64,000 nucleotides of DNA from Coriaria nepalensis (Eukaryota; Streptophyta; Magnoliopsida; Cucurbitales; Coriariaceae): NCBI GenBank assembly GCA_027186245.1, contig CP114492.1, positions 7,840,501-7,904,500 of the forward strand, given 5' to 3'. Numbering within the stretch: position 1 is the first letter of the stretch; the number at the start of each line of letters is the position of its first letter. Below are positions 12,419 to 24,969 of the stretch, in pieces. Under the pieces are notes generated by a model. That model was not told the DNA's origin. It ran no database searches and was given only the letters and a program-made list of their open reading frames with translations. A program made the position numbers and the translations under genes.

Positions 12419-12544
12419 AATAATTTGTACATAAACAGGACAAAAATCCCATAATTATTTATATTAGCTAACAAATAAGTTTTGGAAATGCCAAGGCCAA
12501 CCAAGCTACAGGCTCTGTGCACATATATTGATCCTATTTATCAA
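10323..12544. other. Intergenic region, LINE scrap to AAGAB-like gene
   Basis: AT-rich DNA with no recognisable gene. A (CT)n run lies at about 12386-12414. An ORF at 11054-11311 (+) is low-complexity and unconvincing. Roughly 12200-12544 should contain the 3' UTR of the minus-strand gene that follows. Confidence 0.5.
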
Positions 12545-14695
12545 TCAAATTTCCCCATTATCATCCTCGTTGCCACTGTCCCCAAACATGGCAGCCATTC
12601 TCAATGCAAGCTTTGCTGCCATTTCTCTCCTCTGAAAATCAGGCATCAATCTTAAGCTATTGCGCATATTTCCAATCTCAGACATCAACTGATCCAAATC
12701 CTCAAAATCCAAGTGGCCCCCCTCACATGGCTCAGCGTGTTGGTCGAGGTGTTCATCGGATACCAGATGGTTCTCATTCTCATCGTCTAACACTGTCATT
12801 GATGTAGACGGCTCCGGACCTTTCTGATCAATGTTATTTCCGCTATCTAATGATGTGCTAGCACCCTTTGAAGAAACCCATCCTTTATCTGTGTCATCCC
12901 AAGGTTCGGCTGATCCCGCAGATAGGATTTCATAGTCAAGTTCATAATCAGATTCTTCTTCTGACAAATCTGATTGAGTAGGATAAAATACAGTTATTAG
13001 CTTGCATATCAAGAAGAAATAGATTCAACTGGAGGAAAGTGAAAACCTTCTTTTTCAGGCAGTGATGGTTCGGTTATCTTATCTCCAGACTTTAGAAGCA
13101 TTCCGGGCCACATATGAGCAGAAAGAGCACCAAAGAGACGTTCAACTCCTTGTGAATCACCATCAATTGATAAACCTATAATTAAAATCACATATTACAT
13201 TTAGCATAACGTGAATGATGTTCTTGTTGGTCATTTTTCAGTCTCAACTCTGTCCTGACATGATCAATCTATTTAGTATTAAGAACAGGTGATATCTGCC
13301 TGGCCAAAGCTTTGAAGATAAAATCATACATATTCTCTAACATTGATATATCAGACTACAAAGTCCTATCTCTCCTCTAAAGTTTTCATATCATGATATT
13401 TGCAGTCATAACGACTGAGTTCAGGCCATCCCTAGAAAATTTGTATAAAAACAGTTTTGCTATTACCATCACAACTAAAATATAATACTTAAGTAGTTGA
13501 GTGAAAATCTCAGCACATTATAACTTAAGGTATGGTCTTACATTTATCAAAATCAGCATTAGAAGCGCAAGCTTCAATATATTCAATGTTGTTTTCAGTG
13601 CACCATTCCAAACACGGTCTCATAGTTTCCCATGAAGAAGATTCTTCGCTTCCCAATAAACTAGTTCCTTCAGTTGCAGAAATTCCAAATTCTGCAGAGT
13701 CTAAATAAGAATCAGCAGATTCTCCTAGCCTCAGCCTCTGCCTCTGCAAGCGTCTTCTATACTCGGCATGAATTGGATGTCCAGGAATAAGATCCACCTT
13801 GTTTCCTATGCATAACAATATGTCAAACTTTTGGAGATCGTTGTGTTTAACCCAATCCTGAATTGCAGCAAGGGATGATAGCTGCACAAAATGCCAAAAG
13901 ACAAAACTAGTGTCATATTGACTGATTACATTGCGAATTGGTCATATGACACATTATAGATATTAATTTGTATCTACATTCAAATGAAGTATCAAAATAA
14001 GGAGTAAGGAGGAGTATTAGAGACGAACATCATTTATGTCAAACACCATGACCAAGGCAACCAACTGATTATACATAGGCAGGCCCTCGATTGAAAATCC
14101 CTGGTGAAGATGAGCCATCCCAATAGAAACATCAGCCGTGTAGTACTTTGTTTTGATAGTCCACCTAATTTTGAAGAACAATTAAGCATAGTAAAAATCA
14201 AGATCTTATACTATAAAAACCAATGACCAGAAGAAGATACAAAATACATTGCAAGTAAATAGTATCGGAACATACCCATGGACCATGGCTTTACTAGATA
14301 AATCGAATGCATCTTCAAAATCCACAGAGAGTAATCCTACAATTTAAATTCCAAATTTACAAATGAGAATAACTTAATTTAGCATCAAATCACCGACGAC
14401 ATTTAAATTCCTACAATCGTACTCAAGACGATCACTGTCTCTAATCCACAGACGCCAATGGAAGATACAACGACGATCCCGAAAGATTTTCGCCGGTATC
14501 ACACAAATTCAAACTGAGCTCGATTCAAATTTGAAGAAAGGAAATCGAAAGGACATAAATGAATTCAAACTAATAAGCAAGAGAAAGAGAATTACGGGAG
14601 ATGATTGTGCGTTTGCCGACATTGGCGGGTCCGATTACGAAGATTCCAGGTCTTTTTTCCAGAGGAATTGGATCTTGCAGCGACTCACCCGCCAT
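12545..14695 (-). CDS. AAGAB/p34-like adaptin-binding protein with GTPase fold
   Basis: Plant relative of alpha- and gamma-adaptin-binding protein p34, which in animals chaperones assembly of the AP-1 and AP-2 clathrin adaptors in the cytosol. Six exons on the minus strand: 14596-14695, 14276-14336, 14029-14164, 13542-13881, 13047-13175, 12545-12969, all in phase, 396 residues. A phosphate-loop-like segment GPANVGKRT spans residues 22-30, but the residue after Lys28 is Arg rather than Ser/Thr, and NKVD is at 126-129. A long acidic linker follows (EEESDYELDYE and onward). The C-terminal helix FEDLDQLMSEIGNMRNSLRL, with RREMAAKLALRMA, is the conserved adaptin-binding end. The altered loop fits the animal protein, described as a pseudo-GTPase. 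The start is the first ATG before the loop. Intron 5 is only 77 bp. Confidence 0.88.
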
Positions 14696-16807
14696 TTTCG
14701 CTTTCTTCCTAGAACCCTAATAAGAAGTAAGAAATCGAGCTTCAGTACGAATTTCAACGATCAACGACAACGTCTGCACCGCATTGTGGGAATATGCAGC
14801 ACCGCTTGTTTGGACATGGAAATGGGAATGGTATTGGGCCATGCCATCAGTTAAGGCCCAATCCATTTGAATTTTTGGGCCGAGGTAGTAGAATCCATGT
14901 TACCAAAGTACCAAACAGGCCCAATCCATTTCCGTTGCTTGCTTATATCAATCTGCGTATCATGAAAAAGGTGAAAAAAAACAAGACCAAACGAATGGAT
15001 TCACGTTCGGACATGAACGTCATATGGATATGTATATGCCACGCGTGTGGCTATGATTTGGTGGAATATTATTGTCAGATCACCAAAAGGTTAAAAAAGA
15101 AAGGAGAAAAAGATGATATAACACAATACCGGTAGGTTGCCATGAAAAGTAGTGTATAGTTTCATGCTGTGAAGTGTAAAGTGTGATTTTTCTTTCTCTT
15201 TTTCTGTTTTTGGTATTATTTGTCACGTATCAAACAGTAGCGACAGTTTTCCAGTTACCGACAACGCAGCTAACTCCGAGATCCTATACAATTTTTTATT
15301 TTATTTTATTTATTTTTTCCTGAGAGGTGATAGAAAATTATAGAAAATTACAAAAATGAAGTAAACTATATCACTTCATATATGTGACTATGACTACGTG
15401 ACAGGATCAAATTTTTAATTAAAATTTATTTATATGGATAAATTTATTTTTAATTTATATATAATTGGATTTATATAAATTTATTTACGTGTAAGTTTTT
15501 TTATAATTATTTATTTCTTATATAGTTTAAATAATTTTTTTTAATTATTTTGTAATTAATTGAGCTGATGTATTATGTTGATAAAATATATCATGTTATT
15601 AATATATATATATATATATTTTATTTTTTAACTTGTATTAATTTATTAATCTCTTTTATAACCCATTTCTTTAAATGAAAAAATTAGGGAAAAAAATATG
15701 GTCTCATTTTAAAGGAAAAAATGGATCAAAATAATTAAACTCTTTACTGAGAAAATCGATGGAAATAATCTGATTTTTTCACGAGATATCCAAACTGAAT
15801 TGAGTCGGTAAGAAGACATTTGGATGAATTGGTTAAAGTATTAGCGAAATTTTAAAATTAAGAATTTAAATTTAATTTACGAATCAGAAAGTCTAATTTT
15901 TTAAATTATAAAGAATGTAAGTTTAGTAAATAAAAATTTTAAAATAATAATATATAGTTTACTTGAAGTTGACTAGTAAACGTGACAAAACCGTATAATA
16001 AAAAACAAATCCCTTGATAATTTAATAACGTTACAAGATTAGACAACTTATGTCAAATTGAAGTTGTATCGTATATAATCTCACCAGCTACTATGAGATC
16101 ATATACAAATTCATTACAATTCACCAATAAAACCTTAATAATATCGACATCATCACTCTTGCTATGTTGGCTGCTCTCCCAAATGAACTATTAGCAGCTG
16201 CACATGGCCCGAGACCCGTGCCGAGAAAGAAGGGTCGTCCGGAGAATATATCTCATACATCAGATGTATAGAAATAAAAACGGAATAAGAGATTTTAAAC
16301 AAAATCATGAAACAACAGGGGTGGAGATCGAAGACAAGATTCTGTTTGAAGGGGTAGAGACAGGTCAGGTGGAAATTTGATGTTTTTCTACACCATATAT
16401 GAGCCGAGCCGGTCAATGAACTTCAGACAGTACCTCAATTACAATAGATATAGATATGAAATAATGGAAAAGATAACCGAAAGCTTCAATCTACAATTTG
16501 AGACAGATTTTAAAAAATAAATAAAAAAAAGAGGAACCAACCTGGATCCCTAGAGGGGACTCAATTTGTCCAGATTTCTGTTTTCTTGCATCCCTAGCTG
16601 ATGATCTTATGATGAATGGCCCTACCAGCAGACACAGGTGATACGATAACTGGAACCGTGGAAGAATTTTTTAAATGGGTTTTGATTATTTAGTGTGAAT
16701 TTACTCAGAAGGAGGTTTCAACAAATAAACTAAACTCGGTATAAATAAAATACTGTTTCTGTCAGCAATGGTGTATGAAAAATTAAGCTCTCACTTAATA
16801 CGCAACC
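14696..16807. other. Intergenic region between AAGAB-like and PIRL genes
   Basis: 14696-15000 should hold the promoter of the AAGAB-like gene; AACCCTAA lies at 14712-14719. ORFs at 14531-14854 and 14794-15135 (+) overlap that promoter and resemble nothing I know. 15290-16100 is AT-rich with a (TA)n run at about 15601-15620. From 16140 the sequence is more GC-balanced. It includes a 33-codon plus-strand ORF at 16164-16265 and the likely PIRL 3' UTR. Confidence 0.45.
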
Positions 16808-18669
16808 TCAGCGCTTCCTTTTGTTAGATCTAGCACAGCACCATCTTGGGCCCCAGCTATTGTTCTTCTTTGCTTCTTGTTGATTAGCTTCTCTCTTTTC
16901 AACATGATCAGACATGTATTGGACAACGGCCTGAGATGCAGAGAATAATTTGTTTTCGAAACTAAAAAGCACTATATACATTATAGGAAAATTATATATA
17001 CATACCTGTGCACCCTTTTCAGCTATATCTCTAGGAGGCACTTCAAGTGGGTTTTGGTCAACATGAAGGATTCTTAACCTCGAGAGCATTCTAAAAGATT
17101 CTGGAAGAAATCGTATTTGATTATTGCTAATATCCAACTCTTCAAGCCATTCTAAATTCCCAACAGACCTTGGAATAGACTGAAGAGAAGCAAAATTGTT
17201 ACTTATATTCAGCTTAACCAGTGTAGTGGCGAAACATAAACTCTCAGGCACAGACTCGAGCGCATTGAAACTCACAACAAGCTGCTTTAGGCTTGACAGA
17301 GATGACACGGTAGTAGGCAATCTAGTGACATAATTGTAACGAACTGACAAAATCTCTAGAGACTTAATCGTCCCTACTGCCTCTGGAAGGGCTTTAATGT
17401 GGTTGTAATCTGCAAGAAGCTCCTTAAGCGAAGAACACCGTCCAATACTATGCGGGATTTCTTCAATCATATTATGCCCCAGATCCCATTTCTTCAGGCT
17501 AACAAGATCCCCTATCGATTCTGGAACAACCGAGATTTTATTCATGCTGATATCTAGCTCTTCTAGACGTACCAATCTGCTTATGGTAGAAGGCAGGGAT
17601 ACTAAGTTGTTTCCTCTAAGGTTAAGGTAGACAAGGCTTAGGAGATCTCCGATTGAGTTGGGAATTTCAGAAATTCCGTTTGAGCTTAAATCTAGTTTTG
17701 TTAAGGAAGAAAGACCTCCTATGGTAGGTGGTAGAGCTTTGATTTTGTTATCAGATAAATCTAAGGTTTTTAAGCTGGATAATTTGCCAATTGAATCAGG
17801 TAACCAATCTATTTGTGTCATTAACTTGCTACGAAGATTGAGATCTCTAGTACCTTTCTTGACTAAGACTTCAATTAAGCTAGCCAGCTTTATCAAACTT
17901 AATTTCTCACCTTCTTGACCTAAAATTAGGAGCAGTGGTACAAAAAATTAGGCACAAAGATAGTTCAATCAAACAGAAAATTAAAAATAAAAAAAAATTA
18001 ATAATAAGAAATAAATAAAAAATAACCTGATGTTATTGCAGTTCTTAGAGACGGATCCTGAATTTCGCGAATGGATGAAATGCCTGTCCTACCAGCTCCA
18101 AATTCGTCGAAATGTAACACCGACTTACCTTTCTTCACATAACTATCATCCCTGGTGAACAATTCAGATTTCTCAGAATTTTGTTTACCAGAGAGGTGGA
18201 AATTCGACGAAGATGAAACAGTTGAGGTACCGACGCCACCATAGATCGAAGGAGAAGGAGAAGGAGAAGTCGCCAACAATCTACTAGTAGAAACCGTAAG
18301 AGCAGAGTAGGGGCCGGAGGAAGAAGACGGAACGCAATTCGAAGCTCTCTGGATAAATTCGTCGAACAATGAGTGAACATTTTCGATTTCGATCAATTTC
18401 AACGCCTCACGCTTCTGCTCCTTGCTCTGGAAAATCGTCCAATTCCTCTGCATCTCTTGCAACACCATGAAAAGCTCTTCCGGCACATCAGAACTCTTCG
18501 TCTTCCTGGCAATTTCGTCGAGCTTCGATTGCTGCTCCTTATCCACATTTTTAATCAAATCCTTGGCCGCTTCAATGTCGTCAATTCCAGGCCTGCTCGG
18601 TAGAGATTTGTAACTCTCCATTATCACCTTCACTGCTTCATCCAAGGAATTTACAGACAAAGACTCCAT
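16808..18669 (-). CDS. Plant intracellular Ras-group-related LRR protein (PIRL4/5 type)
   Basis: A cytosolic or nuclear leucine-rich-repeat protein of the plant PIRL family, related to animal SHOC2-type Ras-group LRRs; members act in pollen and growth. Three exons: 18027-18669, 17006-17919, 16808-16930, in phase, 559 residues. The N-terminal 214 residues include the conserved LPSRPGID, VPEELFMVLQEMQ, SKEQKREALKL and VHSLFDEFIQRASNC stretches of PIRL4/5. The LRR block fills exon 2 (about residues 240-500) with roughly ten repeats of about 23 residues in the form LxxLDLSxNxIxxLPxxIG. The tail is basic and ends SNKRKR, a possible nuclear signal. The start is the first ATG in a long open first exon. 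The kinase-like words of ordinary LRR receptors are absent, and there is no signal peptide, which separates it from receptor LRRs. Confidence 0.93.
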
Positions 18670-19869
18670 GAAACGGAATCAAAGATTCAGAAGCTCAGGT
18701 TTGGATTAACGAAACGAAACGAAACGAAACAAACCGCCAGATTCTTTCTATCTATGATAAGATTTGCAGGTTGGTTCGAGCTCTCTTCTCTCTACTTCGC
18801 CTCTTAATTAATGGCTTATATATGGAATTCAGCGGTAATGATTTTATTATTATTTTTTGTTTTTGCGCCCCCACCATTTTTTTTTTTTTTTTCAATTCCT
18901 TTGACTTCTTCAGGAAAATAAATTGATTTTTCTTTCTCCTCGTTTTCTTACGGAGAGACGAAATGAAAATTTGAGGCTTAGACTCTGTTTGCTAATTATT
19001 TTACAGATCACTTTTTGTATTTTTTATTTTTTACAAACCAAACGCGGCAGAGATCATACTTGTTGGAAAATCAATCTGCCCAATATGGATCGGCCCAATA
19101 TGGATCGGCTTTTGAGAGATTATGGATAGGCGCAATATAATGGTAATCTTAGAGACCCGTTTTCATTGGGCCGGTCTTTGGGCTCAGTAGTTTCTAATTT
19201 TAAAAATGCAGGGGGATAATTTCTAATTTTTCAACTTTAAAGGGGCCAAATTATTTTTTAACCCTCCTTATTAATAAAGCAAGTAGTAGCGAAGGAAGGT
19301 CTTTGCGTCGGCTGAAAAGTGAAACCCTTCACTTGGTTTCCACCCGGCCGGCAAGCGAAGAACCAACCTATAACTGGGAGTCTGGGATTATAAGTCTGGA
19401 AGAAGAAACTAGAAAGTGAAGAATCTGCAGAATTCGTTAACTCAGTCTGACCTACTGGAGCCAACTCAAAATTTCCGGCTGAATTCTGGTAAGTGTATTC
19501 TTTTCCGACTATGATTCATATTATGAACGTCTTTTTAGAGATTTATGGCGATTATAGTTCAGGTTTGATCTCAAGAGGGGAAAAAAACCCTAAGAAAAGT
19601 AGAATAGGACAGTAGGTTTGAACCCTAAAAGCTTCTTCTTCCTGACGCTGTCTGTATCTTCTTCAGTTTCCAGCCTCCATTAGAGCTCCTCTGAAGCTTC
19701 TTGCTCGTTGGTACAGAACGTGATATCGTGCGAAACTTTGGTGTTTCGATAGGAAGAGTTTCGTCTCTGTATTTATAGAAACCGAGATAAAACACGAAAG
19801 AGACGATATTTGAATCCTTAAGTTTCAGTTGATTGCTCGCTCACTGTCCAGGGAGTCTAGTTGAAAAAC
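18670..19869. promoter_or_regulatory. Shared divergent promoter region of PIRL and RRN3
   Basis: The PIRL (-) and RRN3 (+) start codons are 1.2 kb apart, so both promoters must lie here. 18710-18726 carries a short AAACG repeat. Two telo-box motifs sit in what should be the RRN3 leader or proximal promoter: AAACCCTAA at 19585-19593 and AACCCTAAA at 19621-19629. Telo-boxes mark many plant genes for ribosome biogenesis. An ORF at 19258-19464 (-) has no recognisable match. Confidence 0.6.
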
Positions 19870-22800
19870 ATGAGAGCGAATTTTAATAACAATCAGGCTC
19901 AACAGGAGATGGAGGAGGGCAATATCAGTGACTCGGAGCTGGACAATCATGTTAGGGATGCTCTTAGCTCAGTCTCAAAGGTAGCTCCCCCCCCCCCCCC
20001 CCCCCCCTCTTCCCCCTCTCTTCCTTCTTCCTGGTTGGTTATCTTTGTTTCTACAGTTGAAGTTGAATGGTAGAAATCTTTGGCTCATCCTTTTTTTTTT
20101 ATTTTTTTATTTGGGTTTCCTGAATAAAAGTCGATAACTAATCTTCTAATTTTTATTATTTAATAATGATGAAGAGTTCTTCTTGGGTATGGCTATATGA
20201 ACGATTACAAATTTTCTCCCCTATGTCTCAAACATAATCTAATGTATTTTAACTTCTTTCAATTAGATTAGTAACATTCAATAGCTGTCATAAGTGGAAG
20301 TGAGAGTGCTGAGAGATAAAAATAGAACTAGGAGGATGCATAATTTCTGTTTAACTAATTGGTTAGCAAAGGTTGTAGATGAGTATTATGGTTTCTGTAT
20401 CCAAAAGAGCCTGCCATCCTATTACCTTCTCCTTTTAATTACGTGAGTTTCTCAGATTGATTATGTTATATGTACTTGTTTCTTGGCAAGAATTATGAAG
20501 TTTAGTTTTCTTGCAGGGTGATAGTGATAATTATAACCAGCTTGTTGGTCTTATGCACTATACAAAAGGTTTAGGCCCTGATGAGGTGGCTTTGCTTCAG
20601 GTAAGCCCCTTGCCTTTATTTAGTTAATTTTCCCACAAATATCTATATTGATTTCTTATAAATTTGCTGATCATGTGATAATATATGGATAACAGACTAG
20701 TTTAAAGGCATTAGCTCGAGCTGCTTCGTACGTAGATATTGTTCTTCACAATTCTCTTCTTTCCGCAGTAAGTTGAATCATATGTTCACTGCACATTGAT
20801 TCCTGTGCCCTCACAATCTGTTAATTACTTTTAACAAAATCTTCTTCAGGTTTTTACGATGAGCATGTGGAACCATGTACCTGATGTGATGGATGCATTG
20901 CTCGATGTAGTTATATCGTTGGTATGCATCATTTTATATTGCACGCAATATATGACAGCTTTGTTTCTTTGACGTTTTTGTAAACCTTCTGTTGTTCTTT
21001 TCCATTAAACAACTCTGCAGGCTACTTCAAATGGAAAATATGTTGAGTTGTGCTTGGATATGCTCGTAAGCAATTTTACACCGCCTCGTTCCTTTCTAGA
21101 TGTATTGAAGCAACCGCGTGTTCTTACAAAAAAAGATCAAGTTCTTTCCCGGGTGCATACAGCTCTAAAATCTATTACTAAAAGCATTCCCCTTGCTCCC
21201 TTGAGACTAGAGCTCATAGTTATCAGCAAAATCTCGATGACCTTTAAAATGGATCCTGTAAGTTCAATTTTTACCCTGTTTACTGGAAATAAGTCGTGTT
21301 TAGTCTTCAGTGATTTTTGTTCGTAGGTCATACTGATCTACATCTTGGCTTGGTAACTAAACTCTTATAGATGCCTCATATTTTCTTTTTTCCTGCTCTT
21401 AATTTGGTTGCAGTTCTGCTCTGACGTGTTCTACTTTCTTTTAGTGACTGCTACTTTCTAGAATTTTATACAGTTTTATCCTCTTATGACCTTTATTTTT
21501 TTGGTTCTTTTAGTCGATTGTGGAAATGTATGTGGAGAACATGTTAAGATTGGAGAGTGGGTATCTGGGGGAATTTGTTGGGAGAAGTATGTTAGCTGCA
21601 TTGGTCATCAAGCTTGTAGATTTGGATGTAAGTGGAAATAAAATTTATCATTTCTGATTAGAAGTTAGAAAGTAAAGGTTCTCTGTGTATCCTCATGTTA
21701 TGCTTTTAACTTTCAATAGGTAGAGATTGCATGGGATGACATCATACACGATGACTTCAGTAAAGGGATTTTTGAGATGGAACTAGAAGACATGGTTGAA
21801 TGTACCGATGATTTTGAGGAGGATGGTAGTGAGGTAATTGCTCAATACAATCTTTTCTAATCTGTCTACTTCTGACTTCATTAGATGAATTAAATGCAAT
21901 ATTATATTTGTCTGCCTCTTTGGTCTTAGCAATCTAGACTGGATTCATGTTTGACTTAATGAGCTATGAGTACTTTCTTGGAACAGAGAAGTCTATTTGC
22001 AACTGTCTCTTGCTTAGGTTTAAGCAAATGGTCCATTCTATTATTTTTGTGAAGGGGAAACTCGTCATGTTGTGATCTGCTATTCTTTGTACTAACAAAT
22101 CCACAGAATCCCTGTGATGATATTAGAATGCCTTTCATTTATCCTTTATTTCTCCCTTTCTGTAGCTTTCTAGAGGATTACGTGGGAAGAGCTTGGAAGA
22201 AAGAAAAACAGCTGAAAAGTTGGATAGCTTGATGGTCCTTACTTTTGAGCATCTCGAAACATGTGGAGTTGAACGTTTAAGACAGGTGTCTTTTATAAAC
22301 TTGTGCTTTCATTTTGTTCTCATCCCAACTATTGACCGATGACTAATATTGATATAATCATTGAATGCTGATGATAGATCTTTGAAACTCTGCTCTCATC
22401 ATTCAAGAGAAGTGTTATGACAGCTTACAAGTCTAAATTTGCTCAGGTAAGTTAATTTACTATTATCATAGTTCTGTTTGTCTCATATAATACACAATCT
22501 GTTGCTTTTAAACATTCACTGATAGTTGCCCCTTTTTGTTTCTAGTTTGTGATTTTCTATGCCTGTGCTTTAGATCCTGAAGTATGTGGTGCGAGATTCG
22601 CTGAGGAACTTGTTGCTGAGTTTGTTCGCACTGACAACCCACCTTTTGTTAGGTAATCTGGTTTTTTATGTGGTTTGTCATCCTTACCATCAATTGTCCA
22701 TAATTGTTTTTTTGTTTTAGAGCTTCATTGTTGTGTGTTCTAATTCATCTCTAAATTACTTTATTTATATGCAGGATGAGCGCTGTTGCTTATCTAGCCA

Positions 22801-24188
22801 GTTATTTGTCTCGTGGAAGGTTCCTAGAGGCCTCTTTTGCAACAAGCTGGTTGAGTTGGTATATGAGACTACCTAACTTCCTTCCGATCATCTTTATAGA
22901 ATCTTAACAACTTGCTGATAAACCCCGGTCAAATAAATGAACAAAAATAAGAATTTTATATGATAATGATGTTCTCTTGTGTTTATTATGACTTCCAGCT
23001 TGGTGAATTGGTGTCTCGAATATTGCAACACACATGATAATCTCATAAACCCAATTGCTCACCAAGTATTCTACTCTGCCTGCCAGGTATTTACCATGTG
23101 TAAGAGTGTATAGAATGCTATAGAATCTTATTGCAGGACAGCCTACTGATAGCTTGCTTGTTTGCTTTAGGCCATTATGTATGTGCTCTGCTTCAGAATG
23201 AGATCCATAATGAGTGTTCCTCGTCTCAAATCAGAGCTCCTCCATATGCCTATAGGATCGATATTGACACATCGATTGAGCCCATTGAAGGTGAGAATCT
23301 GTTTTTACCCCCTTAATGCTAAATAGATGTGTTTTTCCTATAATTATTCCCTACTCTTTTACTGTCTATCATATATACTTCCGATGACCTTATGAAAGTT
23401 TATTTTATTATTACAGGTATGTCTCCCTTCTGTTGTGGAGGAGTTTCTTCGACAGGCCGATGCTGCTAATTTGTTCACATCATCAGAGTCTCTCATTTTC
23501 AATGATTTGCTTGAGTCGGATCTTTCAAAGGCCTTTGGTGGGAACGAAAGGCTCGATATGTTTTTCCCATTCGATCCTTGCCTACTAAGAAAATGTGACA
23601 GGTTTATGTTCTTTACTTATATATATCGGTCACTCTTAGATTTTTTTTTTTTTTTTTGTTTGGGGGGGGGGGGGGATAATCTTGCATTTGGGAAGAGAGT
23701 TTGAAAACTTGAATTTGGGGAAAAAATTAGTTTGTAGAAAAATCGTTTGGAATAGTGAAATATGGGACAAACCAGAGTTTCAAACTCCTTGCCAAATGCA
23801 AGCTAAAATGGGTACAATTTTATGAAATCAGACTTTGACATTGTTTTATTAATTTTCTGGCTTGACTTTTCTCTCCCCCTATTGAAGATACATTAGGCCC
23901 AATTTCACATACTGGTCAACGGTCAAACGTACTTGTGATGATGAAGAAGGATTGAGTAGCGATGAGGAAGTTGCGGAGGTTTTCCCGGAAAATCTCAACG
24001 AATTGGACGATATGATGGGAAGAAGTTACGATGAGAAGGATGGTGATCTCAATGACTTTGATCCATCATTGAACCAAATGTCCATTACACCTAAAAACTC
24101 ATTCATTTACAAGTTTGGGGCTGGATTGCAGAAAGCTACTCGAATGCCCTCAATAATCAGACCCTCAATGAGTCCAGAATCTCTGTGA
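19870..24188 (+). CDS. RRN3/TIF-IA, RNA polymerase I-specific initiation factor
   Basis: Bridges RNA polymerase I to the promoter-bound complex so that rDNA is transcribed in the nucleolus; growth-regulated in yeast and mammals. Fifteen exons: 19870-19980, 20517-20600, 20696-20767, 20850-20921, 21021-21257, 21514-21627, 21720-21833, 22166-22285, 22378-22446, 22546-22652, 22775-22858, 22999-23086, 23171-23290, 23417-23601, 23888-24188. They join in phase to 625 residues. Family marks include FVGRSMLAALVIKLVDLDVEI, the acidic loop after it, FVRMSAVAYLASYLSRG, FFPFDPCLLRKC and YIRPNFTYW. The last exon starts acidic (DDEEGLSSDEE). The start is the first ATG of the open first exon, before an N-terminal region with ISDSELD. 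Odd points: a 21-nt C run just after the first donor, a G run in intron 14, and a 36-bp tandem duplication that includes the stop codon. Confidence 0.95.
19987..20007. repeat. C21 homopolymer after the RRN3 exon 1 donor
   Basis: An uninterrupted C run starts six bases into intron 1. Together with the G runs at 1448-1462 and 23662-23675 it is one of three long G/C homopolymers in otherwise AT-rich introns. Confidence 0.85.
23641..23675. repeat. T17 followed by G14 in RRN3 intron 14
   Basis: A run of T (23641-23657) is followed after GTTT by 14 Gs (23662-23675), about 60 bp after the donor at 23602. The T-then-G order is the same as in MLO intron 2. Confidence 0.85.
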
Positions 24189-24243
24189 TAGGCTGTATTC
24201 CGGTTACGTCCAGAATCTCTGTGATAGGCTGTATTCCGGTTAC
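24172..24243. repeat. 36-bp tandem duplication across the RRN3 stop codon
   Basis: Two identical 36-bp copies (24172-24207 and 24208-24243). Copy 1 contains the last codons and the TGA at 24186-24188; copy 2 falls in the 3' UTR. The protein end is therefore unchanged, and the duplicated stop is silent. Confidence 0.9.
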
Positions 24244-24296
24244 GGAAAGTGTCTTGGGGAAAGTGTCTTGGGGAAAGTGTCTTGGAGGAAAGTGTG
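24244..24296. repeat. 14-bp tandem repeat GGAAAGTGTCTTGG
   Basis: Three perfect copies from 24244 to 24285, then a fourth diverged start (AGGAAAGTGTG). It follows directly on the 36-bp duplication, so two separate slippage events lie side by side in the 3' UTR. Confidence 0.85.
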
Positions 24297-24969
24297 AAAA
24301 GTGGTTAAAATGGGTAGGGTTATGGTTCTTTATATTTTGTAACGTTTAGGATTTGGAACCAAGTTGGTGGGGGAGGCTCCTATTTTTGCAACATTATTAA
24401 AACAACAACCGTCATGGGATTTTTTTTCTTTCATTTTTAAATATGAGAACTTGTTTTGTCTTAAATCATACATGCCATATACTATGATTGGGGAACCTTT
24501 TTAACATATATTTTTATTATTTTTTTTATATTTTAGTCTTAAAAGTTTGTTTTTTTTACATTCTTTAATTTACTTTATTAATTTATAAATCATTTTTAGT
24601 CAATTTATTTTCTCATCAATCTCTTGATATCATTCTTATAAATTCTAGGTAAAAAATGATTAATATGAAATTTATCATTTCTTAAAAAAATACGGCTACA
24701 TATTTTGAGAGAGTTGTATTTGATCATAAAATTATAAATTTGATTATACCTTTAATTTTAATTTTAATTTTAATTTTAATTTTTTAATTTTTAATTATAT
24801 ATAAAATCGGGGAGAATTTGCAATAAAAATTGATAAAGAGATCAAAATGAATGAAATAAAAAAGTGAGTCTTAATTCTTAATTTTTAGAACTTTTTCAAC
24901 CCGCATCCTAAACCCTATTGGAGTCCAATAGGGTTTTAGAGAAGAAATTAGAAGAAGAAGAAGCAGCAG
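24297..24969. other. RRN3 3' flank and WDR55 5' flank
   Basis: RRN3 3' UTR sequence to roughly 24480, then AT-rich DNA with a TTTTAA repeat at about 24751-24785. A telo-box-like AAACCCTA lies at 24910-24917, where a WDR55 leader would be. I searched this whole interval for the missing WDR55 first codons and an in-frame ATG and found neither. Confidence 0.6.
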
